Source: an uncultured Anaeromusa sp. (GTDB lineage: Bacteria > Bacillota > Negativicutes > Anaeromusales > Anaeromusaceae). Taken from it: DNA of 64,000 bases. Positions 54,875 through 64,000 of the stretch are shown here, one piece after another (the stretch's first letter is position 1; each line of letters opens with the position of its first letter). The translations under genes were made by a program, and so were the position numbers. Under the pieces are notes generated by a model. The model worked only from the letters and a program-made list of their open reading frames with translations. It made no database searches and was not told the DNA's origin. Where the stretch lies: NCBI RefSeq assembly GCF_963676855.1, contig NZ_OY781460.1, forward strand, positions 2,523,501-2,587,500. Direction: 5' to 3'.

Positions 54875-56533
54875 TTATATGGACTCAATAAATTCATTCA
54901 GTTGACCGCCTGGTTTCAACATTGGTCGCACCTGTTGCGATTCTACCTTGGCTACAAGCACAAAAGGCTTCCGCTCTTGCCAAGCACGCTGAAAGGCTGC
55001 TGCAAATTCTGCTTGATTTTGAGCAACCGCCCCTTCAACGCCCAAAGCGTTGGCCATACCTACATAATCAAATTCTTTTAGAATGGATGAACTACAGCGT
55101 CCTCCAAAAAATAATTCTTGCCATTGCCGAACCATGCCCAGCGAGCCGTTATCCAAGACAACAGAAATTACCGGCGCTTGTGTGCTGGCAATGGTATGCA
55201 GTTCCATGCCGGTCATGCGAAAACTTCCGTCGCCGCAAATATGAACCACCCTGGCTTCAGGACAGGCTGTCTGCGCACCTAAAGCCGCAGGCATGCCAAA
55301 ACCCATGGTCCCGAACCCCCCGGAAGTAAGCCAAGTGCGCGGCTGCCGCAATGTTAAATGCTGCGCCGCCCACATTTGATGTTGCCCCACATCTGTAACA
55401 AATACCGTACGCTGGTCCTGCGTCTGCGTGGAAAGAAATTTCATGATCCACGGGCCATCGAGCAAAATCGACTCCATCTCTTTTCCGCTTTCACACCACT
55501 CTTGAATTTGCTGCCACCAACCGATACGTTTCACCTTGGGCACTTTTTCTAAAAGAGCCTGGGCCAACAAACCTACGTTTCCGGTTAAGCCCACATGGGA
55601 AGGAATGTTTTTACCAATCTCCGCCGGATCAATATCCAATTGAATAATTGTTTTTCCTTTAACAAATTCTGGTTTTGCTGTCACAAAGCGGTCACTAAAC
55701 CGACAGCCTATGACCAATACTACATCAGCGTGATGTACCGCCAAATTAGCTGCCTTGTTCCCATGCATCCCTGTGAGTCCCAAAAAGCGCGGTTCATCTC
55801 CCGGCACCACGCCCAAGCCCATCAAAGTGCTCACTACAGGTACATCCAAATGCCTGGCCAACTCTCTGACTTGTGGTGCTGCTTCAGCCCGCACAGCTCC
55901 CCCGCCCACTTGCATGACTGGTCGTTGAGCCGCGGCCAAAGCTTTTACAGCCGCTTCTAAGCCTGCCTCTGGCCAGTTTACCATGCGAGGCGGCGTTGCA
56001 AAACAAGGATGTACTTCTTCTTCTTCCACTTCTATCGTTTGTATATCCCGAGGAATATCTAAGATGACGACACCAGGACGGCCACTGGCAGCAATTCGAA
56101 AAGCTTCATGTACAAGTTGGGGAATACGCGCTACATCTCTAATAACAAAGCTATGCTTAGAAATAGACAGCGTCATACCCGTAATGTCCACCTCCTGGAA
56201 GGAGTCCTTACCCATTAGGCCAGTTGCCACCTGCCCTGTAATCGCCACAATCGGAACTGAATCCATATGCGCAGTCGCCAGTCCGGTTATCAAATTAGTG
56301 GCCCCAGGCCCTGACGTCGCCAGACATACTCCCACCCGCCCGCTGGCGCGCGCATAGCCGTCTGCAGCATGGGCCGCCCCTTGTTCATGCACGGTCAGCA
56401 CATGCTGAATTTCCTCCTGCCGATATAGTTCATCATACACCGGCAAAATAGCCCCGCCCGGATAGCCAAAGATTACCTCTACGCCCTCATTTTTTAGGGA
56501 TTCAACCAATAAATTGGCGCCGGTGCATTTCAT
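54875..56533 (-). CDS. ilvB: Acetolactate synthase large subunit
   Basis: The ThDP- and FAD-dependent catalytic subunit that makes acetolactate from pyruvate. The ThDP glutamate is in VHEQGAAHAADGYARASG; the metal motif is ICGDGSFRMTGMEL with LDNGSLGM. 552 residues. ATG at 56533 is set by GGAGGG 5 nt upstream and lies one base after the leuB stop. It ends the operon, while its regulatory partner ilvN is the first gene. Confidence 0.96.
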   Translation of the reverse strand: MKCTGANLLVESLKNEGVEVIFGYPGGAILPVYDELYRQEEIQHVLTVHEQGAAHAADGYARASGRVGVCLATSGPGATNLITGLATAHMDSVPIVAITGQVATGLMGKDSFQEVDITGMTLSISKHSFVIRDVARIPQLVHEAFRIAASGRPGVVILDIPRDIQTIEVEEEEVHPCFATPPRMVNWPEAGLEAAVKALAAAQRPVMQVGGGAVRAEAAPQVRELARHLDVPVVSTLMGLGVVPGDEPRFLGLTGMHGNKAANLAVHHADVVLVIGCRFSDRFVTAKPEFVKGKTIIQLDIDPAEIGKNIPSHVGLTGNVGLLAQALLEKVPKVKRIGWWQQIQEWCESGKEMESILLDGPWIMKFLSTQTQDQRTVFVTDVGQHQMWAAQHLTLRQPRTWLTSGGFGTMGFGMPAALGAQTACPEARVVHICGDGSFRMTGMELHTIASTQAPVISVVLDNGSLGMVRQWQELFFGGRCSSSILKEFDYVGMANALGVEGAVAQNQAEFAAAFQRAWQERKPFVLVAKVESQQVRPMLKPGGQLNEFIESI

Positions 56534-56534
56534 T

Positions 56535-57596
56535 TTATCCCTCCAGTTCCGCCTCAATACGATTGGCCAGCTCTTGTGTCGATACCTTTGTATAGCCCAA
56601 ACGGTACGTATCGGCAGTGCGGTAGCCCTGCAGCCATACGCGGCGTACTGCATCACGAATAGCGCCGCCCACGCCTGGAGCTTCCAGAGCCATTTCCGCA
56701 CAAAAAGCAGCTGATAAAATCATACCAACCGGATTAGCAATGCCTTGTCCGGCAATATCCGGCGCCGAACCATGAATCGGCTCGAAAAGGCTAGGCCCTG
56801 CGCCCAAGCTAGCAGAAGGCATCATGCCGATGGAGCCGGTCAAAACGGCTGCTTCATCGCTCAAAATATCCCCAAAAAGATTGCTTGTAACAATCACGTC
56901 AAACCGAGACGGGGTGGTTACAAGCTGCATGGCGCAGTTGTCCACATACATATGCTCCCACTGCAAGTCTTTATACTCTTCAGAAACAGCATTGGCCTCT
57001 TTTCGCCACAGCCTCGACGTGGCTAACACGTTAGCTTTATCTACGGAAGTAACTTTTTTGTGCCGTCGTGAGGCAATTTGCGCTGCCAATTGCAGAATCC
57101 GATTTACTTCTTGCACGCTGTAACATTCCATATCACTGGCAAATTCATCGCCTTCCTGGCGTTCTCCGTAGTAAATGCCGCCCCCCAACTCCCTTACAAT
57201 GATTAAATCCGTACCTTCCAGACGTTCCTTTTTCAAGGGAGACGCTTCCTCATCGGAAAAAGCCGCTTCCACGGGACGCAAATTCGCATAGAGTCCCAAG
57301 GCTTTGCGCAAACCCAAAATGGCTTTTTCTGGCCGTTTCCCTGGCTCTATGGAATCCCATTTAGGATGGCCAACTGCCCCCAACAATACCGCGTTCGCTC
57401 CTTGCGCCGCCTTAACCGTCGCTGCGGGCAAAGGTTCGCCGCATACTTCCAAGGCAGCCCCGCCTGCAAGCAATTTAGTAAAAGTGCAAGACAGATTTTG
57501 CCGTTTGGCTGCTTTGCTAAATACCTGCAATGCGGCGTCCATAATCTCCGGGCCAATGCCATCGCCAGCTATAACGGCAACCTGCGCTTCTCTCAT
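56535..57596 (-). CDS. leuB: 3-isopropylmalate dehydrogenase
   Basis: LeuB oxidises and decarboxylates 3-isopropylmalate in leucine synthesis. It begins VAVIAGDGIGPEIM and has VRELGGGIYYGER, DKANVLATSRLWRKE and the signature NLFGDILSDEAAVLTGSIGM. 353 residues. Its ATG overlaps the leuD stop as ATGA. Confidence 0.97.
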   Translation of the reverse strand: MREAQVAVIAGDGIGPEIMDAALQVFSKAAKRQNLSCTFTKLLAGGAALEVCGEPLPAATVKAAQGANAVLLGAVGHPKWDSIEPGKRPEKAILGLRKALGLYANLRPVEAAFSDEEASPLKKERLEGTDLIIVRELGGGIYYGERQEGDEFASDMECYSVQEVNRILQLAAQIASRRHKKVTSVDKANVLATSRLWRKEANAVSEEYKDLQWEHMYVDNCAMQLVTTPSRFDVIVTSNLFGDILSDEAAVLTGSIGMMPSASLGAGPSLFEPIHGSAPDIAGQGIANPVGMILSAAFCAEMALEAPGVGGAIRDAVRRVWLQGYRTADTYRLGYTKVSTQELANRIEAELEG

Positions 57597-58093
57597 ATAG
57601 CACTCCTTCCAGTTTGCGCTCGAACATAAGCAATTAAGCCGCCAGCCTGAGCAATCTCGGCCACAAACCGAGGTAAAGGAGCAGCCTCAATTACAACACC
57701 GGTTGTCAGATTTTCAATGCGTCCTTCTGCGAGGTGCAGCTTCAATGTATCCCCTTGTCGCAGTTCTTCCACCCTATCTCCTACTTCCAGTAATGGCAAC
57801 CCTATATTGATGGCATTGCGAAAAAAAATCCGGGCAAAACTATGGGCAATGACACAGGAAATACCGCAAGCCTGAATGGCCACCGGCGCATGTTCACGCG
57901 AAGAGCCGCAACCGAAATTACGCCCAGCCACCATAATATCTCCACCCCGAACTTGGTTGCGAAAAGAATCGTCGATATCCTCCATGCAGTGTTTAGCTAA
58001 TTCCGCCGGTTCAGACGTACTCAAATAACGCGCCGGAATAATTACATCTGTATCCACATGGTCCTCGTATTTCCAAACTCGTCCGCGATTCAT
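57593..58093 (-). CDS. leuD: 3-isopropylmalate dehydratase small subunit
   Basis: LeuD is the swivelling small subunit of isopropylmalate isomerase. VDTDVIIPARYL, GRNFGCGSSREHAP and ARIFFRNAINIGLP are family signatures. ATG at 58093 has AGGAGG 7 nt upstream and overlaps leuC as ATGA; an in-frame ATG two codons earlier touches the ribosome site. 166 residues. Confidence 0.96.
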   Translation of the reverse strand: MNRGRVWKYEDHVDTDVIIPARYLSTSEPAELAKHCMEDIDDSFRNQVRGGDIMVAGRNFGCGSSREHAPVAIQACGISCVIAHSFARIFFRNAINIGLPLLEVGDRVEELRQGDTLKLHLAEGRIENLTTGVVIEAAPLPRFVAEIAQAGGLIAYVRAQTGRSAI

Positions 58094-59355
58094 TTGCATA
58101 CCTCCTCTGGCGTTCCGATTCGGCCCAGTACCGCGCTGGCTGCTGCCACTCCAGGACCAGCCAAGTATACTTCACTTTCTACATGGCCCATGCGGCCTCT
58201 AAAGTTGCGATTCGTCGTCGCCACTGCCTTTTCACCTGCCGCCAAAATACCCATGTGCCCGCCCAAACAAGGACCGCAAGTCGGCGTGCTGACAGCTGCT
58301 CCTGCTTCAATAAAGGTATCAATGTAGCCGCAGGCAATGGCCTGACGGTACACTTCCTGACTCCCCGGGATAATAATGGCGCGCACATGCGGATGGACTT
58401 GCTGCCCCTGGAGCACTGTAGCGGCTTGAGCCAAGTCCTCCAGCCTCCCGTTGGTACAAGAACCGATAATAACCTGATCAATCGTCACCTGTCTCAAGTC
58501 CTTGGCCGGAACTACATTTTCCGGCAGATGAGGCTTGGCCACGACCGGTTCTAATTGGGACAAATTGATACACAGCGTCTTTTCGTATACGGCATCAGCG
58601 TCCGCTTCTAGGACTTCATAGCCACGTGACACCCGGCCCGCAATATACTCGCGCGTCACTTCGTCAACAGGAAAGATGCCGTTTTTCGCGCCCGCTTCAA
58701 TGGCCATATTGGCTACTGTCAATCGGTCGGACATAGACAAAGAAGCAACTCCAGGGCCGTTAAATTCCAGCGATTCATAGCGCGCTCCTTCTACGCCAAG
58801 CTGACCGATTACTGTCAAAATTACATCCTTACCACCAACCCAGGTAGGCAGCGTCCCAACCAATTCCACCCGAATAGCAGCGGGAACTTTGAACCAAGTG
58901 CTGCCAGCTGCCATAGACGCTCCCAAATCGGTAGAACCTACGCCTGTTGAAAAAGCTCCCACCGCTCCATAGGTGCATGTATGGGAATCTGCGCCAATAA
59001 TCACTTCCCCCGGTGCCACCAGCCCTGCTTCCGGCAGCAACACATGCTCAATACCCATCCGCCCTACTTCATAATAATGAACAATCCCAGCCTCTTTGAC
59101 AAAATCACGCATTTCCTTCGCCTGCTGCGCCGAAGCAATATCCTTGTTCGGTGTAAAATGATCTGGAATTAGTGCTATTTTCGCCGAATCAAACACAGGA
59201 ACACCGATTTTGCGAAATTCCCGAATGGCCGGAGCTCCTGTAATGTCATTGGCCAAGGCCAGATCAATGGGACAGTGGATGATTTGCCCCGCCTGCACTG
59301 TCTCCAGCCCCGCCTTGCGGGCCAAGATTTTTTGGGTCATTGTCATACCAGCCAT
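58090..59355 (-). CDS. leuC: 3-isopropylmalate dehydratase large subunit
   Basis: LeuC is the 4Fe-4S large subunit of isopropylmalate isomerase. Cluster cysteines lie in IIGSCTNGR and in CGPCLGG (in TPTCGPCLGGHMG). The long archaeal-type/Bacillota form of 421 residues is seen. The ATG at 59355 forms TGATG with the leuA stop and has AAAGGAGG upstream. Confidence 0.96.
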   Translation of the reverse strand: MAGMTMTQKILARKAGLETVQAGQIIHCPIDLALANDITGAPAIREFRKIGVPVFDSAKIALIPDHFTPNKDIASAQQAKEMRDFVKEAGIVHYYEVGRMGIEHVLLPEAGLVAPGEVIIGADSHTCTYGAVGAFSTGVGSTDLGASMAAGSTWFKVPAAIRVELVGTLPTWVGGKDVILTVIGQLGVEGARYESLEFNGPGVASLSMSDRLTVANMAIEAGAKNGIFPVDEVTREYIAGRVSRGYEVLEADADAVYEKTLCINLSQLEPVVAKPHLPENVVPAKDLRQVTIDQVIIGSCTNGRLEDLAQAATVLQGQQVHPHVRAIIIPGSQEVYRQAIACGYIDTFIEAGAAVSTPTCGPCLGGHMGILAAGEKAVATTNRNFRGRMGHVESEVYLAGPGVAAASAVLGRIGTPEEVCK

Positions 59356-60890
59356 CAGCCAGCCTCCTTTGCCGCAGGAACGCCGCATTCAGAAATCATT
59401 TTATTCAGCGCATTCAAGTAGGCTTTAGCGCTCGCCTCCACCACATCGGTCGAAACACCTCGTCCATTGAAAGATCGGCTGCCCTGACGCACCGAAACCG
59501 AGGCCTCGCCCATGGCGTCCTGTCCGGCTGTCACAGAGCGTAATTGATAGTCCTTCAAGTCCACCTCGAAACCGACAGCAGCATTTATGGCATGGAATAC
59601 CGCGTCTACCGGCCCATCGCCGCAGGCTGCTTTCTCCACAATGCCGCTGCTGCTTTCAATTTTAACGGCCGCAGTCGCTGAAATATCGCTGCCGCTAGAA
59701 ACCTGATGGCTTTGCAAACGAAACCATTCTGGCCGTTTGGCTTGTTGGCCCTCTCCAACCAGCGCTTCCAGATCGCGATCAAAAATTTGTTTCTTCTTGT
59801 CTGCCAATGTTTTAAAATTGCCAAATACCTCATCCAGTTTTTCTGTTGACAACTCATAGCCCAATTCTTTCAAGCGATCTTCCACAGCGTGACGCCCGGA
59901 GTGTTTCCCCAAAACCAATGAGGTTTTTTGCATGCCCACACTGGCAGGACTAATAATTTCATAGGTGGAGGCATGATTCAGCATACCATGCTGATGAATC
60001 CCAGATTCATGCGCAAAGGCGTTGTCACCCACAATCGACTTATTCGGTTGCACGACAATGCCCGCAAAGGTACTGACAAGGCGCGAGGTTCGGTACAGTT
60101 GCTGCGATTGAATGCCTGTCTCCATCTGATAAAAATCATTTCGTGTCGCCAGAGCCATCACAATTTCTTCTAAAGCCGCATTACCAGCCCGCTCGCCTAA
60201 CCCGTTAATCGTGCATTCAATCTGCGCCGCGCCGGCTCCGACCGCCGCCAGAGAGTTGGCTACCGCCATTCCCAGATCGTTGTGACAGTGAACGCTGAAT
60301 ACTGCCTGGTTAGCATCGGGAATATGCGCACGCAGATAACGAATCAATTTTGCAAACTCCTCCGGCAACGTATAGCCTACCGTATCAGGAACATTCACGG
60401 TTTTAGCCCCAGCGCGAATCGCCGTACTATAAGCTTGGCACAAAAAATCCCAATCTGAGCGCGAAGCGTCTTCAGCGGAAAATTCCACATCCGGCGTCAA
60501 AGAACAAGCATAACGTACAGCACTGTCAATTTTCTCCAAGGCTTCTTGTCGGCTCATTTTCAGTTTGTGCTTCAGATGAATATCGCTGGTAGCCAAAAAA
60601 GTATGGATACACGGCTGCTGTGCTGCTTTTACGGCATCCCAGGCGCGATCAATGTCGTTTTTAGCAGCCCGTGCCAAGGCGGCTACTACTGGAGTTTTAA
60701 CCGCTTTAGCCACAGCCGCTACCGCCGCGAAATCTCCAGGAGAAGCGATGGGAAAGCCGGCTTCAATCACATCCACGCCAAGTTTTTCAAGCGCTAGGGC
60801 AATCTCCACCTTCTCGTTTAGCTCCAGGCACACCCCTGGCGTTTGTTCTCCATCACGTAATGTTGTATCAAAAATCCGTATCTTTCCCAT
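59355..60890 (-). CDS. leuA: 2-isopropylmalate synthase
   Basis: LeuA condenses acetyl-CoA with 2-ketoisovalerate. The N-terminal HMGL-like barrel has DTTLRDGEQTPGV (R12, D13) and VHCHNDLGMAVANS. The C-terminal regulatory (LeuA_dimer) domain from about residue 385 is present, so leucine feedback is expected. 511 residues. It follows ilvC by 26 bp. Confidence 0.97.
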   Translation of the reverse strand: MGKIRIFDTTLRDGEQTPGVCLELNEKVEIALALEKLGVDVIEAGFPIASPGDFAAVAAVAKAVKTPVVAALARAAKNDIDRAWDAVKAAQQPCIHTFLATSDIHLKHKLKMSRQEALEKIDSAVRYACSLTPDVEFSAEDASRSDWDFLCQAYSTAIRAGAKTVNVPDTVGYTLPEEFAKLIRYLRAHIPDANQAVFSVHCHNDLGMAVANSLAAVGAGAAQIECTINGLGERAGNAALEEIVMALATRNDFYQMETGIQSQQLYRTSRLVSTFAGIVVQPNKSIVGDNAFAHESGIHQHGMLNHASTYEIISPASVGMQKTSLVLGKHSGRHAVEDRLKELGYELSTEKLDEVFGNFKTLADKKKQIFDRDLEALVGEGQQAKRPEWFRLQSHQVSSGSDISATAAVKIESSSGIVEKAACGDGPVDAVFHAINAAVGFEVDLKDYQLRSVTAGQDAMGEASVSVRQGSRSFNGRGVSTDVVEASAKAYLNALNKMISECGVPAAKEAG

Positions 60891-60916
60891 TGTTACTTCC
60901 TCCTCTTATCAGTTTA

Positions 60917-62409
<1,493 letters not shown>

Positions 62410-62506
62410 TATTCTCTCCTCCCTTCTTTTTGCTATTTATGGGAACATCGCCAAGCAATGCTGCACCCAGATACCTACGTCGGAAAGCGCTTGCTAAAAA
62501 AAGGTA
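62410..62506 (-). other. Spacer between the T-box terminator and ilvN
   Basis: About 97 bp of leader RNA containing only the ilvN ribosome site (GGGAGGAG). I see no other feature here. Confidence 0.5.
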
Positions 62507-62742
62507 TAAAAAATACGCCCTCCGGTTTCCCGATAGGGGCGTTTAAACGCGGTACCACCCTACATTGTACTTTGCCGATTTACGCTCGGAACACGTTCAT
62601 GCGTACTTTCTTTCCGCAGGACAGCTCACGGATGAGATTTCTTTCCCACTGGTCCCGGTTCGCAGCAACCACCGGTTCTCTGAATCCAGCACTAGGATTG
62701 AACATTCCGTTCTTCGCCTTTGAAGTATTTATTTTTAATACT
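62507..62742 (-). ncRNA. T-box leader of the ilv-leu operon (probably leucine)
   Basis: The minus strand carries the T-box sequence AATGTAGGGTGGTACCGCG (62548-62566). It is followed by a terminator hairpin (ACGCCCC...GGGCGT) with T runs near 62507-62513. A Stem I-like region with AGAGAACCGGTGG and a candidate specifier CTC followed by A (Leu, in AAATCTCATCC) precedes it. Uncharged tRNA binding should favour antitermination. The CUC specifier matches the B. subtilis ilv-leu T-box, but I could not fold Stem I. Confidence 0.88.
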
Positions 62743-62748
62743 GTGTAC

Positions 62749-62777
62749 ATTATCCTTGATTTACTATCATCTGTCAA
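62749..62777 (-). promoter_or_regulatory. Promoter of the ilv-leu T-box leader
   Basis: TTGACA (62772-62777), 17-bp spacer, GATAAT (62749-62754) on the minus strand. Confidence 0.85.
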
Positions 62778-62969
62778 TAGCTTTTTTTACATTTTATCGA
62801 TATTATTTTCTTTTATCGGTGTGTTGTTGTAAACTAACACATTCCAGTTTCACATCAACAAACTTGTTTCATTCCAATAAATATGTTTAATGGTTATTTT
62901 TATAACATTTGTCCAACCGGTGTGACTTCGCTATTAAATGCTATGCTGGCAGGCAACGGAGTCCGCGGC

Positions 62970-63034
62970 AAAACTTTTGCGAGCGAAGCGGTCCGCAGAA
63001 GCTGAGTGAGCTCTTGTTTTGACGCGGATGCCGG
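62970..63034. repeat. Intergenic repeat module A
   Basis: Shares two blocks with module B: ACTTTTGCGAGCGAAGCGG plus TCCGCAG, and GAGCTCTTGTTTTGACGCGG plus ATGCCG. No coding potential is seen. Confidence 0.6.
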
Positions 63035-63100
63035 GGAAGGACGCTAGAAGTCATCTCCTTTGCGCGATGTCAGGCATATGAGTATCCGCCGAGGTGCGGA

Positions 63101-63249
63101 ACTTTTAGAGGCGAGACGGTCCGCAGGACAAAAAACACCGGCTTGCAGGATTAGAAATACGGATGTCTGAGCGCAGCGAGTTCCCGTATTTCCCTGTAAG
63201 CCGACGTTTTTTGAGTTGAGACTCTTCTTGTTTCGACAAGGATGCCGCG
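63101..63249. repeat. Intergenic repeat module B with palindromic insert
   Basis: A diverged copy of module A (ACTTTTAGAGGCGAGACGG plus TCCGCAG; ACTCTTCTTGTTTCGACAAG plus GATGCCG). The two blocks are pushed apart by a palindromic element at 63126-63214. Confidence 0.6.
63126..63214. repeat. Palindromic element (about 85 bp)
   Basis: Arms CCGGCTTGCAGG...GAAATACGG and CCGTATTTC-CCTG-T-AAGCCG are flanked by AAAAAAC and GTTTTTT. The palindrome is imperfect with a roughly 20-nt loop (ATGTCTGAGCGCAGCGAGTT). It looks like a miniature mobile or REP-like element; no transposase is present. Confidence 0.6.
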
Positions 63250-63318
63250 CTACGGCGCCTTGGCGATACCGACATATAAGATTTATATCAGCTGTCTCAT
63301 TTAGTCAGCTTGATTGCC

Positions 63319-63476
63319 CCGGCAACCTACCAATCCCTCCCAACGTGCGCTTTGCCGTCCTTGGCGCGCACTCTTCTTAGTCAGTTTTATCTATTTTTAT
63401 CTAAAGGACGTCGGTTGCTACGCCATCCATGGCGCAACCGACCCTAGGCGCATCACGCGCCGTCGCAGGCCGCTTC
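63319..63476 (-). pseudogene. Interrupted 5S rRNA-like relic
   Basis: 63319-63341 resembles the 3' end of the intact 5S gene (CCGGCAAC-TACC-TCCTCCCA on the plus strand) and 63466-63476 (CAGGCCGCTTC) is identical to the piece that should follow directly. Between them are 124 bp with three hairpins: 63344-63370, 63411-63441 and 63447-63461. Short similarity, so uncertain. Confidence 0.4.
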
Positions 63477-63490
63477 TATTTTTTAAGGTT

Positions 63491-63510
63491 GAAAGTACTT
63501 GGCTGGAAGC
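63491..63510 (+). repeat. 20-bp inverted copy of a 5S rRNA segment
   Basis: GAAAGTACTTGGCTGGAAGC is the exact reverse complement of 63614-63633 inside the 5S gene. It lies beyond the rRNA terminator. Confidence 0.85.
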
Positions 63511-63541
63511 TTCCTCGCAGCTTGGATACTTCCACATAAAC

Positions 63542-63581
63542 AAAAGAAAAGGTATCCGCTTTCACGGATACCTTTTCTTTT
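63542..63581 (-). terminator. rRNA operon terminator
   Basis: A perfect 17-bp stem (AAAAGAAAAGGTATCCG and its complement) with a 6-nt loop, directly after the 5S gene; the arms end in A/T-rich sequence. Confidence 0.9.
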
Positions 63582-63587
63582 GCTTAA

Positions 63588-63702
63588 CCGGCAACTACCT
63601 ATCCTCCCAGGCCGCTTCCAGCCAAGTACTTTCGGCGTATGTGGGCTTAACTGCTGTGTTCGAGATGGGAACAGGTGGAACCCCACAGCTATCGTCACCG
63701 GA
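63588..63702 (-). rRNA. rrf: 5S ribosomal RNA
   Basis: About 115 nt on the minus strand. The conserved 5S core TCCCATCTCGAACACAG is present, with GTTAAGCCC after it and complementary ends (CCGG). It follows the 23S 3' end by about 85 bp and precedes a terminator. Ends are set by helix I pairing and may be off by a few bases. Confidence 0.95.
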
Positions 63703-63787
63703 TTGTCTTACTGAGTTTGCATTTACATGCTCCCTCAAAACTCCACACAGAAAGAAGATTAGATTCACTTCGAAGTAATTACTTAAA

Positions 63788-64000
63788 TCAAGCCCTCGGC
63801 CGATTAGTACCAGTCCGCTGAAGCGATTGCTCGCCTTACACTCCTGGCCTATCTACCTCATCGTCTATGAGGGGCCTTACCAGATCGAGTCTGTGAGAGA
63901 CCTCATCTTAAGGCTGGTTTCACGCTTAGATGCTTTCAGCGTTTATCCGTTCCGAACGTAGCTACCCAGCTGTACTCCTGGCGGAATAACTGGTACACCA
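63788..64000 (-). rRNA. rrl: 23S ribosomal RNA, 3' end (partial)
   Basis: About 213 nt of the 23S 3' end on the minus strand, cut by the window edge. The conserved last segments CTGAAAGCATCTAAG, CCTTAAGATGAG and GGTACTAATCGGCCGAGG are seen. The end is placed near GGGCTTGA. Confidence 0.95.

Larger units (their letters stand above)
62778..63587. other. Non-coding region between the ilv-leu promoter and the 5S gene
   Basis: About 800 bp with no convincing gene on either strand. It holds an AT-rich stretch (62780-62940), repeat modules A and B, the palindromic element, the 5S-like fragments and the rRNA terminator, listed separately. Confidence 0.7.

Noticed and set aside
63314..63778. 154-codon plus-strand frame
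   Set aside because: Runs through the 5S gene and its terminator; not protein coding.

Overview
This 64 kb window is chromosomal core sequence of a Bacillota (Firmicutes) bacterium of moderate GC. The gene order (mutS-mutL-rsmJ-like-miaA-hfq-hflX; recA-recX-rny-ymdB-spoVS; rimP-nusA-ylxR-ylxQ-infB-rbfA-nrnA-truB-ribF-rpsO-pnp), strong AGGAGG ribosome sites, a LexA box of the Gram-positive type, a lysine riboswitch, a T-box leader and spoVS all fit Bacillota. A combination of long HflX, MnmH, an approximately 635-residue glutamine synthetase and half-size TSUP permeases suggests a Negativicutes/Sporomusa-like lineage, but that placement is inference. Almost everything, including the 5S and partial 23S rRNA at the right end, lies on the minus strand; only two small genes (26097-26540 and 54553-54828) are on the plus strand.

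Layout, from right to left in the direction of transcription. 63.8-64.0 kb: 3' end of a 23S gene, then 5S and a terminator, then about 1 kb of non-coding DNA with duplicated modules, a palindromic element and 5S-like fragments. 62.8-54.9 kb: a T-box-controlled branched-chain amino acid operon ilvN-ilvC-leuA-leuC-leuD-leuB-ilvB. 54.5-52.4 kb: a glutamine synthetase gene behind a leader with a terminator, divergent from a small acidic protein. 52.3-44.2 kb: the rimP-nusA-infB translation/transcription operon ending in truB-ribF; then rpsO, pnp, an M16 peptidase and dut. 39.7-34.7 kb: lysine-riboswitch operon dapB-asd-lysC-dapA plus a DEDDh exonuclease. 34.7-26.5 kb: RNase J, a coupled small membrane protein, FtsK/SpoIIIE, MnmH, RodZ and a YgiQ radical SAM protein. 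26.0-20.6 kb: orphan solute-binding protein, rimO, cinA and a DEAD-box helicase. 20.6-15.3 kb: recA (SOS box)-recX, rny, an unrecognised gene, ymdB and spoVS with a sigma-H-like promoter. 15.3-11.3 kb: pepA, a PHP phosphoesterase, a P-loop/Asp23-like fusion and two tandem half-TSUP permeases. 11.2-0.1 kb: a single operon miaB-mutS-mutL-rsmJ-like-miaA-hfq-hflX-methionine gamma-lyase-like protein behind a near-consensus promoter.

The genes are mainly information processing (mismatch repair, recombination, tRNA modification, RNA decay, translation factors) and amino acid biosynthesis. I see no prophage, CRISPR array, transposase or biosynthetic cluster. The most unusual items are a complete JAMM/RadC-like metal-site signature at the N-terminus of HflX, an rny gene whose best start is AUU behind a structured leader, a glnA leader with mutually exclusive hairpins, a P-loop/Asp23 fusion, a 15-copy 24-bp repeat in infB, and the repeat/5S-fragment region downstream of the rRNA operon.
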